From: a virus
Virus record (IMG/VR): IMGVR_UViG_3300037117_000014
Location: 1 to 29,468 of that record
Length of the DNA: 29,468 nucleotides
Direction: 5' to 3' (one strand)
Numbering within the stretch: position 1 is the first letter of the stretch; each line of letters begins with the position of its first letter. The notes below the pieces were generated by a model that saw only the letters and a program-made list of their open reading frames with translations, was not told the DNA's origin and did not search any database. Of this stretch, positions 7,425 to 14,969 are shown piece by piece. The translations under genes were made by a program, and so were the position numbers.

Positions 7425-8917
7425 TACGCGCTATGCTCGACGACATCCACGTAAGCCCCCTGGAGGGCAGATGAACCCGCATAAGACCACATGAGCTCAA
7501 AGACGAGATCGCGGCCCATTCCGAGCCCGCGCCAGCGCATCATCGATCGGTATTTCCCGCTGCTGGCGAATTGTTTGGGCCGATAGTTGCCAAAAGACGC
7601 GCCGCCGTTCTTCGAGCAGCGCATAAACACCGTCGGCGGCCCGCCGAGAGCCGTCGCCTGATCGCCCACGCCGGTTATGCCACCAGTCTCGAAATCCGCC
7701 ACGAAGGCCGCTGGCGTCAATTCGTTCAGGCTTTTCAGCACATGCGGGAAGCTGCGGCGAAAAACGATCGGTTTGCCGTTGTCGGTGTAGAACTGCTCGT
7801 CAAGCGCGTAAATCTGGCCGGTCGCATGGTCTTGGGCGACTATCGTCTTCGGGTATCCCCCTGAAGGATCGACCGCTGCATAAAAAGACGATCTAGCTCT
7901 ATGCGCGATTCCGTTATGGTCGGTCCACGTCCATCGAAACCACTGTTTTGTGGCGAGATCGTAGACCCAAGTTTTATCAGCGCCGGGGAAATGGAACAAA
8001 ATGAACGTATGGCCGCCTTGCTGAAACGTCCCGCCGATGCAATCCGAGACGGTTTGATAAGTGGACCATTCATATTCTAGGCCACGATTTGAAATCGCGA
8101 CGACGCCATAACCATTCGTTTTGACGGCTATCGCCGCGCCTTGGTCATTCTGCGAAATCCAAAATAGATCGACATCGGCGCGAACGAGGCTGTAAACCGC
8201 CGCGCATCCATATTGGATAAAGACGTTTGGCCATTCCTGATAGGGGAAAGGCGAGTTGCCCGCGTTGTACCAGACCTCGGAATTTTTCGTTCCGAGCAGC
8301 CAGACCTGCCGAATGCTGCAGGCAAAAGTCTGGATAGGGTCGGGCGACGAGTCTTTGTTGGCTTGGGCCAATGCGTTGAACACGACCTGATCATTGAGCG
8401 ACACGTACCACATATTCGTGCCGGGGGCGTTGAAAATCAGGAACGTGTCGGCATAGTCAACCCGCGTCGAGCCGATGAAAAGGCCGGTCGGATCGACCAA
8501 AGGCGCGAACACAATTCCGTTGCTGGCCAGCGTAATCGTATAGCCATTCGGCGAGCCGTCGACCAATACACCTGTTATGCCGTTATCCGACATCGAAACA
8601 GGCGTTTGCAGATTGGTGATCGGGCCTAACAGGTTCCAAACCCAATTCGGATCGATGTAGTAAAGCGCCGCGCCGACGACGCCGAACAGCGCGCCATTCG
8701 ACAACGTGAACAAACCGCGCCCCGTTCCCGGAACTGGCGGCGCGGAAAGCGGGCGCTCGCCGGCTCTCGGGTAGTGGGAGACCGCGACGTCAGGATCAGT
8801 CTCTTCCGGGTTGATTTCTGGGAAGATATTCTCCGAAATCTGGAAATTGCCAATCTTCGACCGCGCAGAATAGGCGCCTGAATTGAGCGGGATAAGATTC
8901 GGGCTACGGCTGGCCAT
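7424..8917 (-). CDS. Packaged DNA stabilisation protein, P22 gp10-like (tail hub)
   Basis: This 497-residue protein has the features of the P22 gp10 family, the tail hub that closes the portal after packaging. These include the N-terminal LIPLNSGAYSARSKIGNFQISEN, GERPLSAPPVPGTGRGLFTLSNG, and a series of beta segments with aromatic turns (VWLLGTKNSEVWYNAGN, FILFHFPGADKTWVYDLATKQWF). Length is close to gp10 (about 470). It lies downstream of the gp4-like gene as in P22. The start overlaps the small upstream gene by 14 nt. Confidence 0.85.
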   Translation of the reverse strand: MASRSPNLIPLNSGAYSARSKIGNFQISENIFPEINPEETDPDVAVSHYPRAGERPLSAPPVPGTGRGLFTLSNGALFGVVGAALYYIDPNWVWNLLGPITNLQTPVSMSDNGITGVLVDGSPNGYTITLASNGIVFAPLVDPTGLFIGSTRVDYADTFLIFNAPGTNMWYVSLNDQVVFNALAQANKDSSPDPIQTFACSIRQVWLLGTKNSEVWYNAGNSPFPYQEWPNVFIQYGCAAVYSLVRADVDLFWISQNDQGAAIAVKTNGYGVVAISNRGLEYEWSTYQTVSDCIGGTFQQGGHTFILFHFPGADKTWVYDLATKQWFRWTWTDHNGIAHRARSSFYAAVDPSGGYPKTIVAQDHATGQIYALDEQFYTDNGKPIVFRRSFPHVLKSLNELTPAAFVADFETGGITGVGDQATALGGPPTVFMRCSKNGGASFGNYRPKQFASSGKYRSMMRWRGLGMGRDLVFELMWSYAGSSALQGAYVDVVEHSA

Positions 8918-9110
8918 TTAGCACTTCGTCCGCTGGCAAAGGGGGATACCATAGCACTTGCGCGCGTCGGCGCTCCGCAAGAGCTAGCACATCTTCCTTG
9001 CTCGCCAAGGCGATTGAAGGGCGAACCGGCGCGTCGGGCGGGTAGTTGCTCAAGCGAAACTCGCCCGTGCGCGCGTTATGCCAGCCGAACAAGGTTCGCT
9101 TGGCCCTCAC
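8904..9110 (-). CDS. Small structural-module protein, unknown
   Basis: The gene encodes 68 residues, starting at GTG 9110, which overlaps the upstream TGA as GTGA. The longer frame upstream (to 9305) is only a shadow of the exported-protein gene. The sequence (AKRTLFGWHNARTGEF, PVRPSIALASKEDVLALAERR) is charged and soluble. It is translationally coupled to both neighbours, so it is probably a small tail-completion or assembly factor. No family was recognised. Confidence 0.6.
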   Translation of the reverse strand: MRAKRTLFGWHNARTGEFRLSNYPPDAPVRPSIALASKEDVLALAERRRAQVLWYPPLPADEVLNGQP

Positions 9111-9580
9111 TTGACGATCCACACGCCATTCTTGGCGCACCAGAACGTGTCGGCCGCATAGGTGGTGATCGTGGTGCTCGTCGCCTGCGAACCGACAAGA
9201 ATCACGTCCTGCGCACTTGTTATTGGGTTGTTGGCGATGCTCGGGTAAACGGTGATCGTGTTCGCGGTGTTGTTGCCGAGGATCAGCGAAGACCCCTGCA
9301 AACAAGACGGAAGCGCGACGCCGAGGCCAGTCGATACCGTGGACGTGTCGACTTCTTCAAGGAAGATGCCGGCGGAAAGCTGCGTCGAAGTGGCCTGAGT
9401 GGTTCCAGCCGCCGAGATACCCGACTTATAAGTCCAGTTAAAGCCTTGAACGATGCCTAACAGCCATTTACCCTCGGGAAGTTCGAAGCCCAATTGAGGT
9501 GCTAAGCCTTGGGCAGCAAAAGCGGGGAGCGGGGTCGCCAGCGCGAGGGCCAGCACGAGGGAAGCGATTTTCTTGCGCAT
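9107..9580 (-). CDS. Exported two-cysteine protein with phage beta domain
   Basis: The 157-residue protein starts at ATG 9580 behind AAGGA; an upstream in-frame start at 9628 would hide the signal peptide. MRKKIASLVLALALATPLPAFA is a textbook Sec signal with AxA cleavage after residue 22. The mature part has exactly two cysteines (PSCLQG and FWCAKNG), set in beta-type sequence (SLILGNNTANTITVYPS) of the sort seen in phage surface/tail proteins. It sits between gp4-like and gp10-like genes, where one expects cytoplasmically assembled virion parts, so a signal peptide is surprising. It resembles the layout of the exported protein at 18822-19169. Possible roles include a periplasmic factor, superinfection exclusion or receptor masking; none is shown. 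Confidence 0.75.
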   Translation of the reverse strand: MRKKIASLVLALALATPLPAFAAQGLAPQLGFELPEGKWLLGIVQGFNWTYKSGISAAGTTQATSTQLSAGIFLEEVDTSTVSTGLGVALPSCLQGSSLILGNNTANTITVYPSIANNPITSAQDVILVGSQATSTTITTYAADTFWCAKNGVWIVK

Positions 9581-9617
9581 GGTGGGTTCCTTAGTTGACT
9601 TGGTTCCGCGAAAAATA

Positions 9618-10547
9618 TTAGGAGCCATCCCCGCGGTAATCGTAAGCGCGCTGATTTCTGCGAAGAAACGGCGGCATTCTGAGTGTAGACATGGCTTGGT
9701 TGCCGAGCCTTATTGTGTTCAGGCCGTTGCGCGCGAGGCCGTCGATCGCCGGATCGGCCGGCATTTGATAGCTAGCGCGAAGCCGGCGCGCTCCGGCCCA
9801 ATTGAGGGCCATCTCGTACTCCGGCGGGAAGTTGATTTTCTGTTGCAACGATTGGAAGCGCGGCAACACGCACTTGAACCCCACGTGAATTTCATAAATC
9901 GTCGCTTGCGGGACCGGCCAAGGCCGTAATAGCCCGATCGGCCAGGCCGGATCGTAGAAAATCTTCCAGGCCAGCGTGCCGATGTTTTTAACCGTGATCC
10001 GCGAATAGTCTTCGTGCGACGGGATTATTTCGAGCTGGATGTCAACAAAAAACGGCCCTTGCGAGACGGCAACCGCGCCCGGGTTTCCGCCTCCAGGGTT
10101 CCCTCCACCGGTGCCACCACCGCTCTGGCCGCCGTTCCAATCCGCGCTCCAATCACGCGCATTGAAGTCCCCACCGCCGCCACCGCCACCTCCGCCTCCG
10201 GCCGGCGCGTTCCCCCCTGGATACTGGCCCGTGTTGTTGTTCAAAAACCGGAGAAACGCATATTCGAGACGATCCGGGCGCGGGTTGATATTGACCGTCT
10301 GAGCAAGCCCGACCGTATAGGCTCTTTGGCCCGTGCAGACGAAATGATAATCCTGGATTCTATAGACGAGCCAGCGCTTGCGCGCCCATTCGTCGATGAT
10401 CCAATTAACCTGCCGGAAAGCCCTGTTCAGGATCGCTGGCTCTATCGCTTCGTCGATGCCAACGATACCGGCGTCGACAAGCATGTTCGTTATCAAATCT
10501 TGAACACTGTCGATCGTCAGCGCCGGTTCGTTGGGGGCTTGAATCAT
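9618..10547 (-). CDS. Head-tail adaptor, P22 gp4-like tail accessory factor with Gly-rich insert
   Basis: The N-terminal ~105 residues (TIDSVQDLITNMLVDAGIV, AILNRAFRQVNWIIDEWARKRW, YTVGLAQTVNINPRPDRLEYAF) match the helical gp4 tail-accessory family, which binds under the portal after packaging. The C-terminal part (PPEYEMALNWAGARRLRASYQ, DGLARNGLNTIRLGN) also fits. P22 gp4 is about 166 residues and this is 309. The extra length includes a glycine-rich stretch at residues 111-157 with ten consecutive glycines at 117-126, followed by a beta segment (FFVDIQLEIIPS). It lies upstream of the gp10-like gene as in P22. Confidence 0.8.
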   Translation of the reverse strand: MIQAPNEPALTIDSVQDLITNMLVDAGIVGIDEAIEPAILNRAFRQVNWIIDEWARKRWLVYRIQDYHFVCTGQRAYTVGLAQTVNINPRPDRLEYAFLRFLNNNTGQYPGGNAPAGGGGGGGGGGDFNARDWSADWNGGQSGGGTGGGNPGGGNPGAVAVSQGPFFVDIQLEIIPSHEDYSRITVKNIGTLAWKIFYDPAWPIGLLRPWPVPQATIYEIHVGFKCVLPRFQSLQQKINFPPEYEMALNWAGARRLRASYQMPADPAIDGLARNGLNTIRLGNQAMSTLRMPPFLRRNQRAYDYRGDGS

Positions 10548-10550
10548 AGG

Positions 10551-11342
10551 TTAGGCTGCCTTCTCGATCTCGGCTTTGATCCGCTCGACAGACCATCGGC
10601 CGTCGACCTTCAAGCCGCGCTGCTCGGCGTCTTCCCGCCACATGGAGAGCTCTTGGTCGTGGGAGAGGCCGGTCGCCAAGGCGTTCGAATCCTGGGCCTT
10701 CTCCGCCTGGTGAACGATGACCTCTTGCGACTTCTTCCACGCGATGTATTGCTGGAACTCGGCCCATTCGCCAGCATCCACGTTCGCGGGCGCATTCGGG
10801 CGGGCCGTTCCCAGCGCCTCGGCCACGGCTCGCGCGACCTCGGGGATAAGCGCGCGGACGAGCTCGTTCTGCGCGATCACGGGGTTCGGCGCCGAAAGGA
10901 TGACGGTCTTCCCGGTTCCGGGGTTTTTATGGTCGAACTTCTGCGTCCCCGGATAAGGCTTCGGCCGCCATTCGGATTCAGGGCTCCAATCCCAAACGTC
11001 ATGATTGCCATAGCGCGCAACTTCGTCAGAGTTGGCTTTGCGATAAACGACGCCAAGCTCGAAACCCTCTTCGGCGTTTTTGACCAGCCGGGGCGCTTCG
11101 GTTTGGTGATAGAGCCAAGCCGGCCAAGGCGAGAAACCGGTTCTGTTGAAGTATTTGCGGATGCTCTTGATTTCCGAGAAATCAGGAACAATCGGCTTCG
11201 CCGGTGGCGGCGTCCAACTGACGACCTCACCGTCGCTGTGGATGACCTGCTGGCCCTCGCCCGCGATTTCCGGGTCTAGGTAGCCGACTTCGGACTTCGG
11301 CGGATATTTCGCGAATTCGCCCTTACCAAAAAAGCCGCTCAT
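10551..11342 (-). CDS. Hypothetical structural-module protein
   Basis: The 263-residue soluble protein starts MSGFFGKGEFAKYPPKSEVGY. Middle motifs include FSPWPAWLYHQTEAPRLVKNAEEG and YGNHDVWDWSPESEW. The C-terminal third is helical and charged, and the last ~40 residues (LSMWREDAEQRGLKVDGRWSVERIKAEIE) look like a small SAP/HeH-type helical motif. It is coupled to its upstream neighbour by TAATG and sits between coat and gp4-like genes. I do not recognise a family; a virion or assembly role is inferred from position. Confidence 0.6.
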   Translation of the reverse strand: MSGFFGKGEFAKYPPKSEVGYLDPEIAGEGQQVIHSDGEVVSWTPPPAKPIVPDFSEIKSIRKYFNRTGFSPWPAWLYHQTEAPRLVKNAEEGFELGVVYRKANSDEVARYGNHDVWDWSPESEWRPKPYPGTQKFDHKNPGTGKTVILSAPNPVIAQNELVRALIPEVARAVAEALGTARPNAPANVDAGEWAEFQQYIAWKKSQEVIVHQAEKAQDSNALATGLSHDQELSMWREDAEQRGLKVDGRWSVERIKAEIEKAA

Positions 11343-11827
11343 TAGGTGTGCCCCTTGTCATTCGCCGGCGCATAACCAGCAGCGATAGCCCGAGCGCGGA
11401 ATTCTTCATCATCCTTGGCGATACCAAGCGCGCGAGCATAGCCTTCATCAAGAACCCGCTCGTCAGACGGTGAGGGTTCCGGCGAGAAAGCAGCACCCTT
11501 GTCAGGCTCGTAGTTGTCCGACGCCTGCTCGGTGTGTTCGACAGCAGCGCTAAACGCCATGGCTTCCTCGTCGGCGTCGTGGACGAGGACAGTCACTTCG
11601 CCGTCATGGCGCCGAATGTAGAATTCGGGAAAGCTCGGGACCGCGACATTGCCGAAGGCGTCGCGCACGATATGGCTGGCATGCGGGAGCACCCACTTGG
11701 GCCATTCGTGGTCGTCACTGACACGAAGGACGGGCTTGGGGACGAGGCCGGTCGGATGGCCGGTCTCGCGGTCGACGATGAAGCCGGTTCGCGGGTCGAT
11801 TTCATGCCGTTCGGGTTCAAAGGCCAT
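11342..11827 (-). CDS. Hypothetical protein downstream of coat
   Basis: This 161-residue acidic protein starts at ATG 11827 behind a strong GGAGG (GGAGGAACCTCAA). The longer frame to 11902 would run through the stem-loop and lacks a ribosome site. It has FEPERHEIDPRTGFIVDRETG, EWPKWVLPHASHIVR and a C-terminal ALGIAKDDEEFRARAIAAGY helix. It is probably a small virion or head-completion protein. No family was recognised. Confidence 0.6.
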   Translation of the reverse strand: MAFEPERHEIDPRTGFIVDRETGHPTGLVPKPVLRVSDDHEWPKWVLPHASHIVRDAFGNVAVPSFPEFYIRRHDGEVTVLVHDADEEAMAFSAAVEHTEQASDNYEPDKGAAFSPEPSPSDERVLDEGYARALGIAKDDEEFRARAIAAGYAPANDKGHT

Positions 11828-11843
11828 TTGAGGTTCCTCCAAA

Positions 11844-11896
11844 AAGAGTGCGCTTGCTAAGAGTGCGCCGGGATGCGAATTAACTCCCGGCGCACT
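11844..11896 (-). terminator. Strong stem-loop after the coat gene, possible terminator/attenuator
   Basis: On the minus strand a perfect 12-bp stem (11885-11896 pairing with 11862-11873, 11-nt loop) lies 21 nt after the coat stop. The end of its 3' arm (GCGCACTCTT) is repeated 15 nt further on (11844-11853), and that second copy is followed by a run of five T. The 5' arm could therefore pair either with the first copy (no U-tract) or, more weakly, with the second copy followed by a U-tract. It may reduce transcription downstream of coat, or stabilise the coat mRNA 3' end. Confidence 0.55.
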
Positions 11897-11916
11897 ATGC
11901 ATCAGTCATTGATTTA

Positions 11917-13176
11917 TCATGGTGTGCTATCAGCGCACTGCACGATCCATTCCGGTCTTGGAGTGCCCGAACCGAACAAGATATCCAATCTATCAATCGG
12001 TTGGTCGGTGCTAGGTTCGTAGACGACCAAACTTCGCATGCTCAACTGATCATACTCATGCCGGGCCGCATCGATGACGCCCCGACCCGAGGGCGGAATC
12101 CACAGCGGCGCGACGACCAGGGTAATCGCGTCGGGCGCATAGGCGAGGTTTTCGCGATAGGTCGTCGAGGCGTTGGCGAACGGCGTGATAACCGCGTTGG
12201 CCGCCGGGCTGGCGGTCACGGTCATATATTGCTGCGGGGTGTAGGGCAGGCCGGCGTAGGGGACGGCGCTGGCCGGCGGGATGATCGGCGGATAGATCGA
12301 AATCGAAGTCGCGCCATTCTGCGCCGGATACGTCACAACGAACTGAGACGGCGTGCCGAGCGACTGATAGTTGACGCGGTTGACGGCGTTGACACCGGGA
12401 ATCGTGATAACGTCGCCCGCGTTCAGCGTTCCCGCCAAGGCATTGACGAGCAGCACGTTGCCCGTCTGGCCCGCGCCGTTCACCGTCGCCGTCACCAGCG
12501 AGCCCGTGGTGTGAGACACAACCGACTGGTCCTCGAACCAGCGGAATTGAAGCGCCTCATACATCATGCCCGTATTGTACTGACGGGAAATCGCTTCCAC
12601 GGGGTTGAGCAGGCCGCGCAAGGCAAGCTGAACGCGAGTGTCGGAGCGCGGCGCGAGGACAACCTTGCGGATACCCATTTCGCCGAAGTTAGGAGCCGAA
12701 TTCTCCTCCAGGATGGCGCGCGCCAAGGCGAAAGGCGAATCCGTCACGGGAAGGATGTTGTTGTTCGCGTCCACGTTGGCAACGATATTACGCACGGTTG
12801 GAGCGGTGTTCGCCATGACCTGAATGGCCACGTTCCCCGCCAGCGCGTTCACGCGAGGAAGGACGATGCGCTCCATGTAGTCGTCAATATCGAGCGTGGT
12901 TTCCGCCGAAGTGAAAGCAACGTCGACATGGCGCTGCGTCGCGACAGTAAGCAGAAATTGCTGCTCCGTCGTGTCCTGGATCGCAATGCCGGGGCCGTCA
13001 GTAACCGTATACTGATTGGCGTAACGGATGCGGAGTTGCGCGCCGATACGAGCACCTTCGTTGCCGAATTGAGACTCGAATTGTCTTGACACGTTTTGTA
13101 AAAAGTAATTTGTATTCAAAAACATGCGAATCGAGTAACGCGTGATCATAGAGGGGGTCAAGATGTTGTTGCTCAT
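11917..13176 (-). CDS. Major capsid protein, P22 coat (gp5)-like
   Basis: The 419-residue protein matches the P22 coat family along its length. Matching segments are SMITRYSIRMFLNTNYFLQNVSRQFE, FGNEGARIGAQLRIR, YTVTDGPGIAIQDTTEQQF, VATQRHVDVAFTSAETTLDIDDY and ERIVLPRVNALAGNVA (quoted as separate short motifs). P22 gp5 is about 430 residues with an HK97 fold plus an insertion domain; the region about 230-310 here is the likely insertion. It follows the scaffold gene, as in P22. The start ATG 13176 has a good AGGAG Shine-Dalgarno, which lies in a potentially inhibitory structure. A single cysteine near the end contrasts with the exported proteins. Confidence 0.92.
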   Translation of the reverse strand: MSNNILTPSMITRYSIRMFLNTNYFLQNVSRQFESQFGNEGARIGAQLRIRYANQYTVTDGPGIAIQDTTEQQFLLTVATQRHVDVAFTSAETTLDIDDYMERIVLPRVNALAGNVAIQVMANTAPTVRNIVANVDANNNILPVTDSPFALARAILEENSAPNFGEMGIRKVVLAPRSDTRVQLALRGLLNPVEAISRQYNTGMMYEALQFRWFEDQSVVSHTTGSLVTATVNGAGQTGNVLLVNALAGTLNAGDVITIPGVNAVNRVNYQSLGTPSQFVVTYPAQNGATSISIYPPIIPPASAVPYAGLPYTPQQYMTVTASPAANAVITPFANASTTYRENLAYAPDAITLVVAPLWIPPSGRGVIDAARHEYDQLSMRSLVVYEPSTDQPIDRLDILFGSGTPRPEWIVQCADSTP

Positions 13177-13404
13177 AGTATAGGCTCCTATTTATTACTG
13201 CTCCTTTTCTTAGGAGCGCATGATGCATTCATTTTGTTTCTCCAATGTCGAGTTGGATGATACGGCTATAGCCTTTCGGCCCTCCGGGTTAACGCATCCG
13301 GGCGCGGGTAATATTACCAGTGACGATAGCGAAGCGCCGCTGTCGAACCGTTCAAATCGCCATTTGACGGATGTTTTAGGCTATAGGAGCCTGCCTAATT
13401 CCTT
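13177..13404 (-). promoter_or_regulatory. 228-nt coat leader with two sequences complementary to its Shine-Dalgarno
   Basis: This is the longest gene-free stretch in the window. The coat Shine-Dalgarno region on the minus strand (ATAGGAGCCT, 13182-13191) has a perfect 10-nt complement (AGGCTCCTAT, 13383-13392) just after the scaffold stop. It also has a 7-nt complement (GCTCCTA, 13211-13217) 20 nt upstream. That second element can instead form a 6-bp hairpin with AGGAGC at 13200-13205. Other elements are a TCAAAT/ATTTGA 6-bp hairpin and a GGCTATAGCC palindrome (13264-13273). Alternative pairings could mask or free the ribosome site. No convincing promoter was found. Confidence 0.45.
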
Positions 13405-14196
13405 CTATCGGCGAGCGCCGCGCTTCGCCATGCGCTCATTGAACTGGCGCGTGAAATCCTCGTCCGACGCTTCATCCGAGTAGCCGTCGACGATCTTCAC
13501 CGCGCCGGGGTCGATCTTCGGCGGCGGCGCAGGAGCCTTGCTGACGGTCTTCGGCGGCGCGACGGGCGGCGCGGGTTCGGTCTTCGTTGCGGCGGTGGCG
13601 ACTGACATCCTGGTAATCTCCGCAATGCGTTGGCGAGAAGACATGGCGGCCAATGTCGCGGCGCGCTCCGGGTCTTTCGCGATCTGGTCGAAAATCTTGT
13701 GAGCGTTGGCCTTATCCACAGCGAGAACGTCCGAAACAAAATCGTCCGTCACGGCGCCAACGGCGCTCAAAATTCCAAGGCTCTCGACGAAAGACGCGCC
13801 ATATTCGGCGATACCGCGATTGCGAACGTCCATGCTATCTTCGGCGAGGCGCTGTGCGGCGGCCTCGCGCCGGATTTCGGCTTGCCTGTCGGGCTCTTGG
13901 GGACGCTGTTGCGGCTCTTGGCGCTGCTGGCGATCTTGGCCAGCGTCGGCTCTGAGGCGCTCGGCGAGGGCTTCCGCATCGGCCGCGCGGCGCTCAGCGG
14001 CGGCGAGCTTCGTCGAGGCTTCCTGGGCCCGCGCGCTCTCTTGGGAGATGCGCTCCAGATACCACGGCTTTTTGGCCGGGGCGGCAGGAGGTTCAGGCGC
14101 GGGAGGCGGTTCGATAATCGTGGCGGGGTCGACGACCGCCAATGCGTTCGGGTCGACAACCGACTCGGTCGTGTCGATAACAGGGGCGTCGCTCAT
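13405..14196 (-). CDS. Capsid scaffolding protein
   Basis: The 263-residue protein lies directly upstream of the coat gene, the position of scaffold gp8 in P22. It starts with an acidic and proline-rich segment (residues 1-45) and continues with a long predicted coiled coil (about 50-130: ASTKLAAAERRAADAEALAERLR). A helical middle and a Pro/Ala linker follow, then a short C-terminal segment ending FTRQFNERMAKRGARR, a basic helix like those by which scaffolds bind coat. No enzyme motif is visible. Sequence identity among scaffolds is low, so the call rests on architecture and location. Confidence 0.8.
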   Translation of the reverse strand: MSDAPVIDTTESVVDPNALAVVDPATIIEPPPAPEPPAAPAKKPWYLERISQESARAQEASTKLAAAERRAADAEALAERLRADAGQDRQQRQEPQQRPQEPDRQAEIRREAAAQRLAEDSMDVRNRGIAEYGASFVESLGILSAVGAVTDDFVSDVLAVDKANAHKIFDQIAKDPERAATLAAMSSRQRIAEITRMSVATAATKTEPAPPVAPPKTVSKAPAPPPKIDPGAVKIVDGYSDEASDEDFTRQFNERMAKRGARR

Positions 14197-14203
14197 ATAA
14201 TCC

Positions 14204-14659
14204 TCAATGGCTCATGCGGGAGATTTGCGCCACGCTGTTCAACAGACCGGCGCGAAGGTTCTGTTTCTTGCCGAAATTTTCGAGAATTTTCTTGTTCGCG
14301 CGCTTGTCGCCTTCGAACTGTTGACTATTCGGCGCGAGTTGCAGCCGGTTGTCTTTTTCTTGGCCATGTCCGACCATTTCCTGAAGCACGATGGCAAGGT
14401 GCATCTTACGCGCTTCCTCGGGCGGTGTCTTCGGGTCGCCGAGGCGCTGCGCATAGAGAGATCGAGCCGCTTCAACGAAAGACTTCCAATTAGCGTCGAC
14501 AAAATTGTCTTGGCTGGGCCAATTGAGACGGAACTTCTCGCTGCGATCCATATCGTAAAACTGGCCCGCGATTTCCCCGGCGTCGTGAATCAGCATGGAG
14601 ACCAGATCATCAGCTTCTTTGGTCGAGATGACTTGGCCGGCGACATCTAGAGTCTTCAT
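14204..14659 (-). CDS. Hypothetical protein between portal and scaffold
   Basis: This 151-residue, mostly helical protein has features such as NWPSQDNFVDANWKSFVEAARSLY and PPEEARKMHLAIVLQEMVGHG. Its ATG overlaps the stop of the tiny gene upstream (ATGA). Its position in the portal-scaffold interval suggests a head assembly or virion accessory role. No family was recognised. Confidence 0.6.
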   Translation of the reverse strand: MKTLDVAGQVISTKEADDLVSMLIHDAGEIAGQFYDMDRSEKFRLNWPSQDNFVDANWKSFVEAARSLYAQRLGDPKTPPEEARKMHLAIVLQEMVGHGQEKDNRLQLAPNSQQFEGDKRANKKILENFGKKQNLRAGLLNSVAQISRMSH

Positions 14660-14823
14660 TTCTTGCCCTTCCGCGACGCTTTGTGGCCCTCGGAATAGCC
14701 GATCGCCAGCGCTTGCGCCTTGGATTTGACCTCCGGGCCTTTCTTGGATCCGCTATGGAGCTCTCCCTTGGAATATTCGCGCATGACCTTGCCAACCTTA
14801 GCTTCGACCTTGGCCTTGCTCAT
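14656..14823 (-). CDS. Tiny basic protein, DUF6496-like
   Basis: A 55-residue frame starts at ATG 14823 and ends at TGA 14656, coupled on both sides by ATGA overlaps. The sequence has KVGKVMREYSKGELHSGSKKG followed by a KAQALAIGYSEGHK segment (given as separate motifs). That combination (VMxEFxxGxLxSGSKKGPxVxxxxQAxAIAxSE) is what I recall for the DUF6496 family, common as tiny phage genes with no known function. It is strongly lysine-rich and may bind DNA or a virion surface. Confidence 0.7.
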   Translation of the reverse strand: MSKAKVEAKVGKVMREYSKGELHSGSKKGPEVKSKAQALAIGYSEGHKASRKGKK

Positions 14824-14969
14824 TTGCGCTTTCCTCGAAGAGCCTTGTCCTTATCGAACTTTGGCTCTTTGCCTTCGCCGCTGTTCTTCCCGTCGCCTTT
14901 CTTGGCGCCAGTCTTGAGCGGACCCGAGGACGAAGCGGACATGGCATTGCCGGATTTCTTGCTGGCCAT
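14820..14969 (-). CDS. Tiny lysine-rich protein
   Basis: A 49-residue frame starts at ATG 14969, overlapping the portal stop as TAATG, and ends at TGA overlapping the next ATG. It is almost entirely Lys, Gly, Ser and charged residues (SKKSGNAMSASSSGPLKTGA, then GEGKEPKFDKDKALRGKRK). It has no hydrophobic core, so it is probably disordered. The perfect coupling at both ends is the main support for translation. Confidence 0.55.
   Translation of the reverse strand: MASKKSGNAMSASSSGPLKTGAKKGDGKNSGEGKEPKFDKDKALRGKRK

Noticed and set aside
10014-11279. 421-codon plus-strand open frame opposite the gp4-like and hypothetical genes
   Set aside because: It lies fully over two minus-strand genes, is Arg/Asp-rich and low-complexity, and has no family features; it is a shadow from GC-rich antisense codons.
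12001-13089. 362-codon plus-strand open frame across the coat gene
   Set aside because: Antisense to a clear coat gene, with Arg-rich composition typical of a shadow frame.
13220-13483. Plus-strand 87-codon frame over the coat leader
   Set aside because: No ribosome site and no protein-like pattern; the leader shows RNA-structure elements on the other strand instead.
13712-13720. Perfect DnaA-box sequence TTATCCACA
   Set aside because: It is alone, inside the scaffold coding sequence, with no AT-rich stretch or further boxes, and one chance hit in 29 kb is not surprising.
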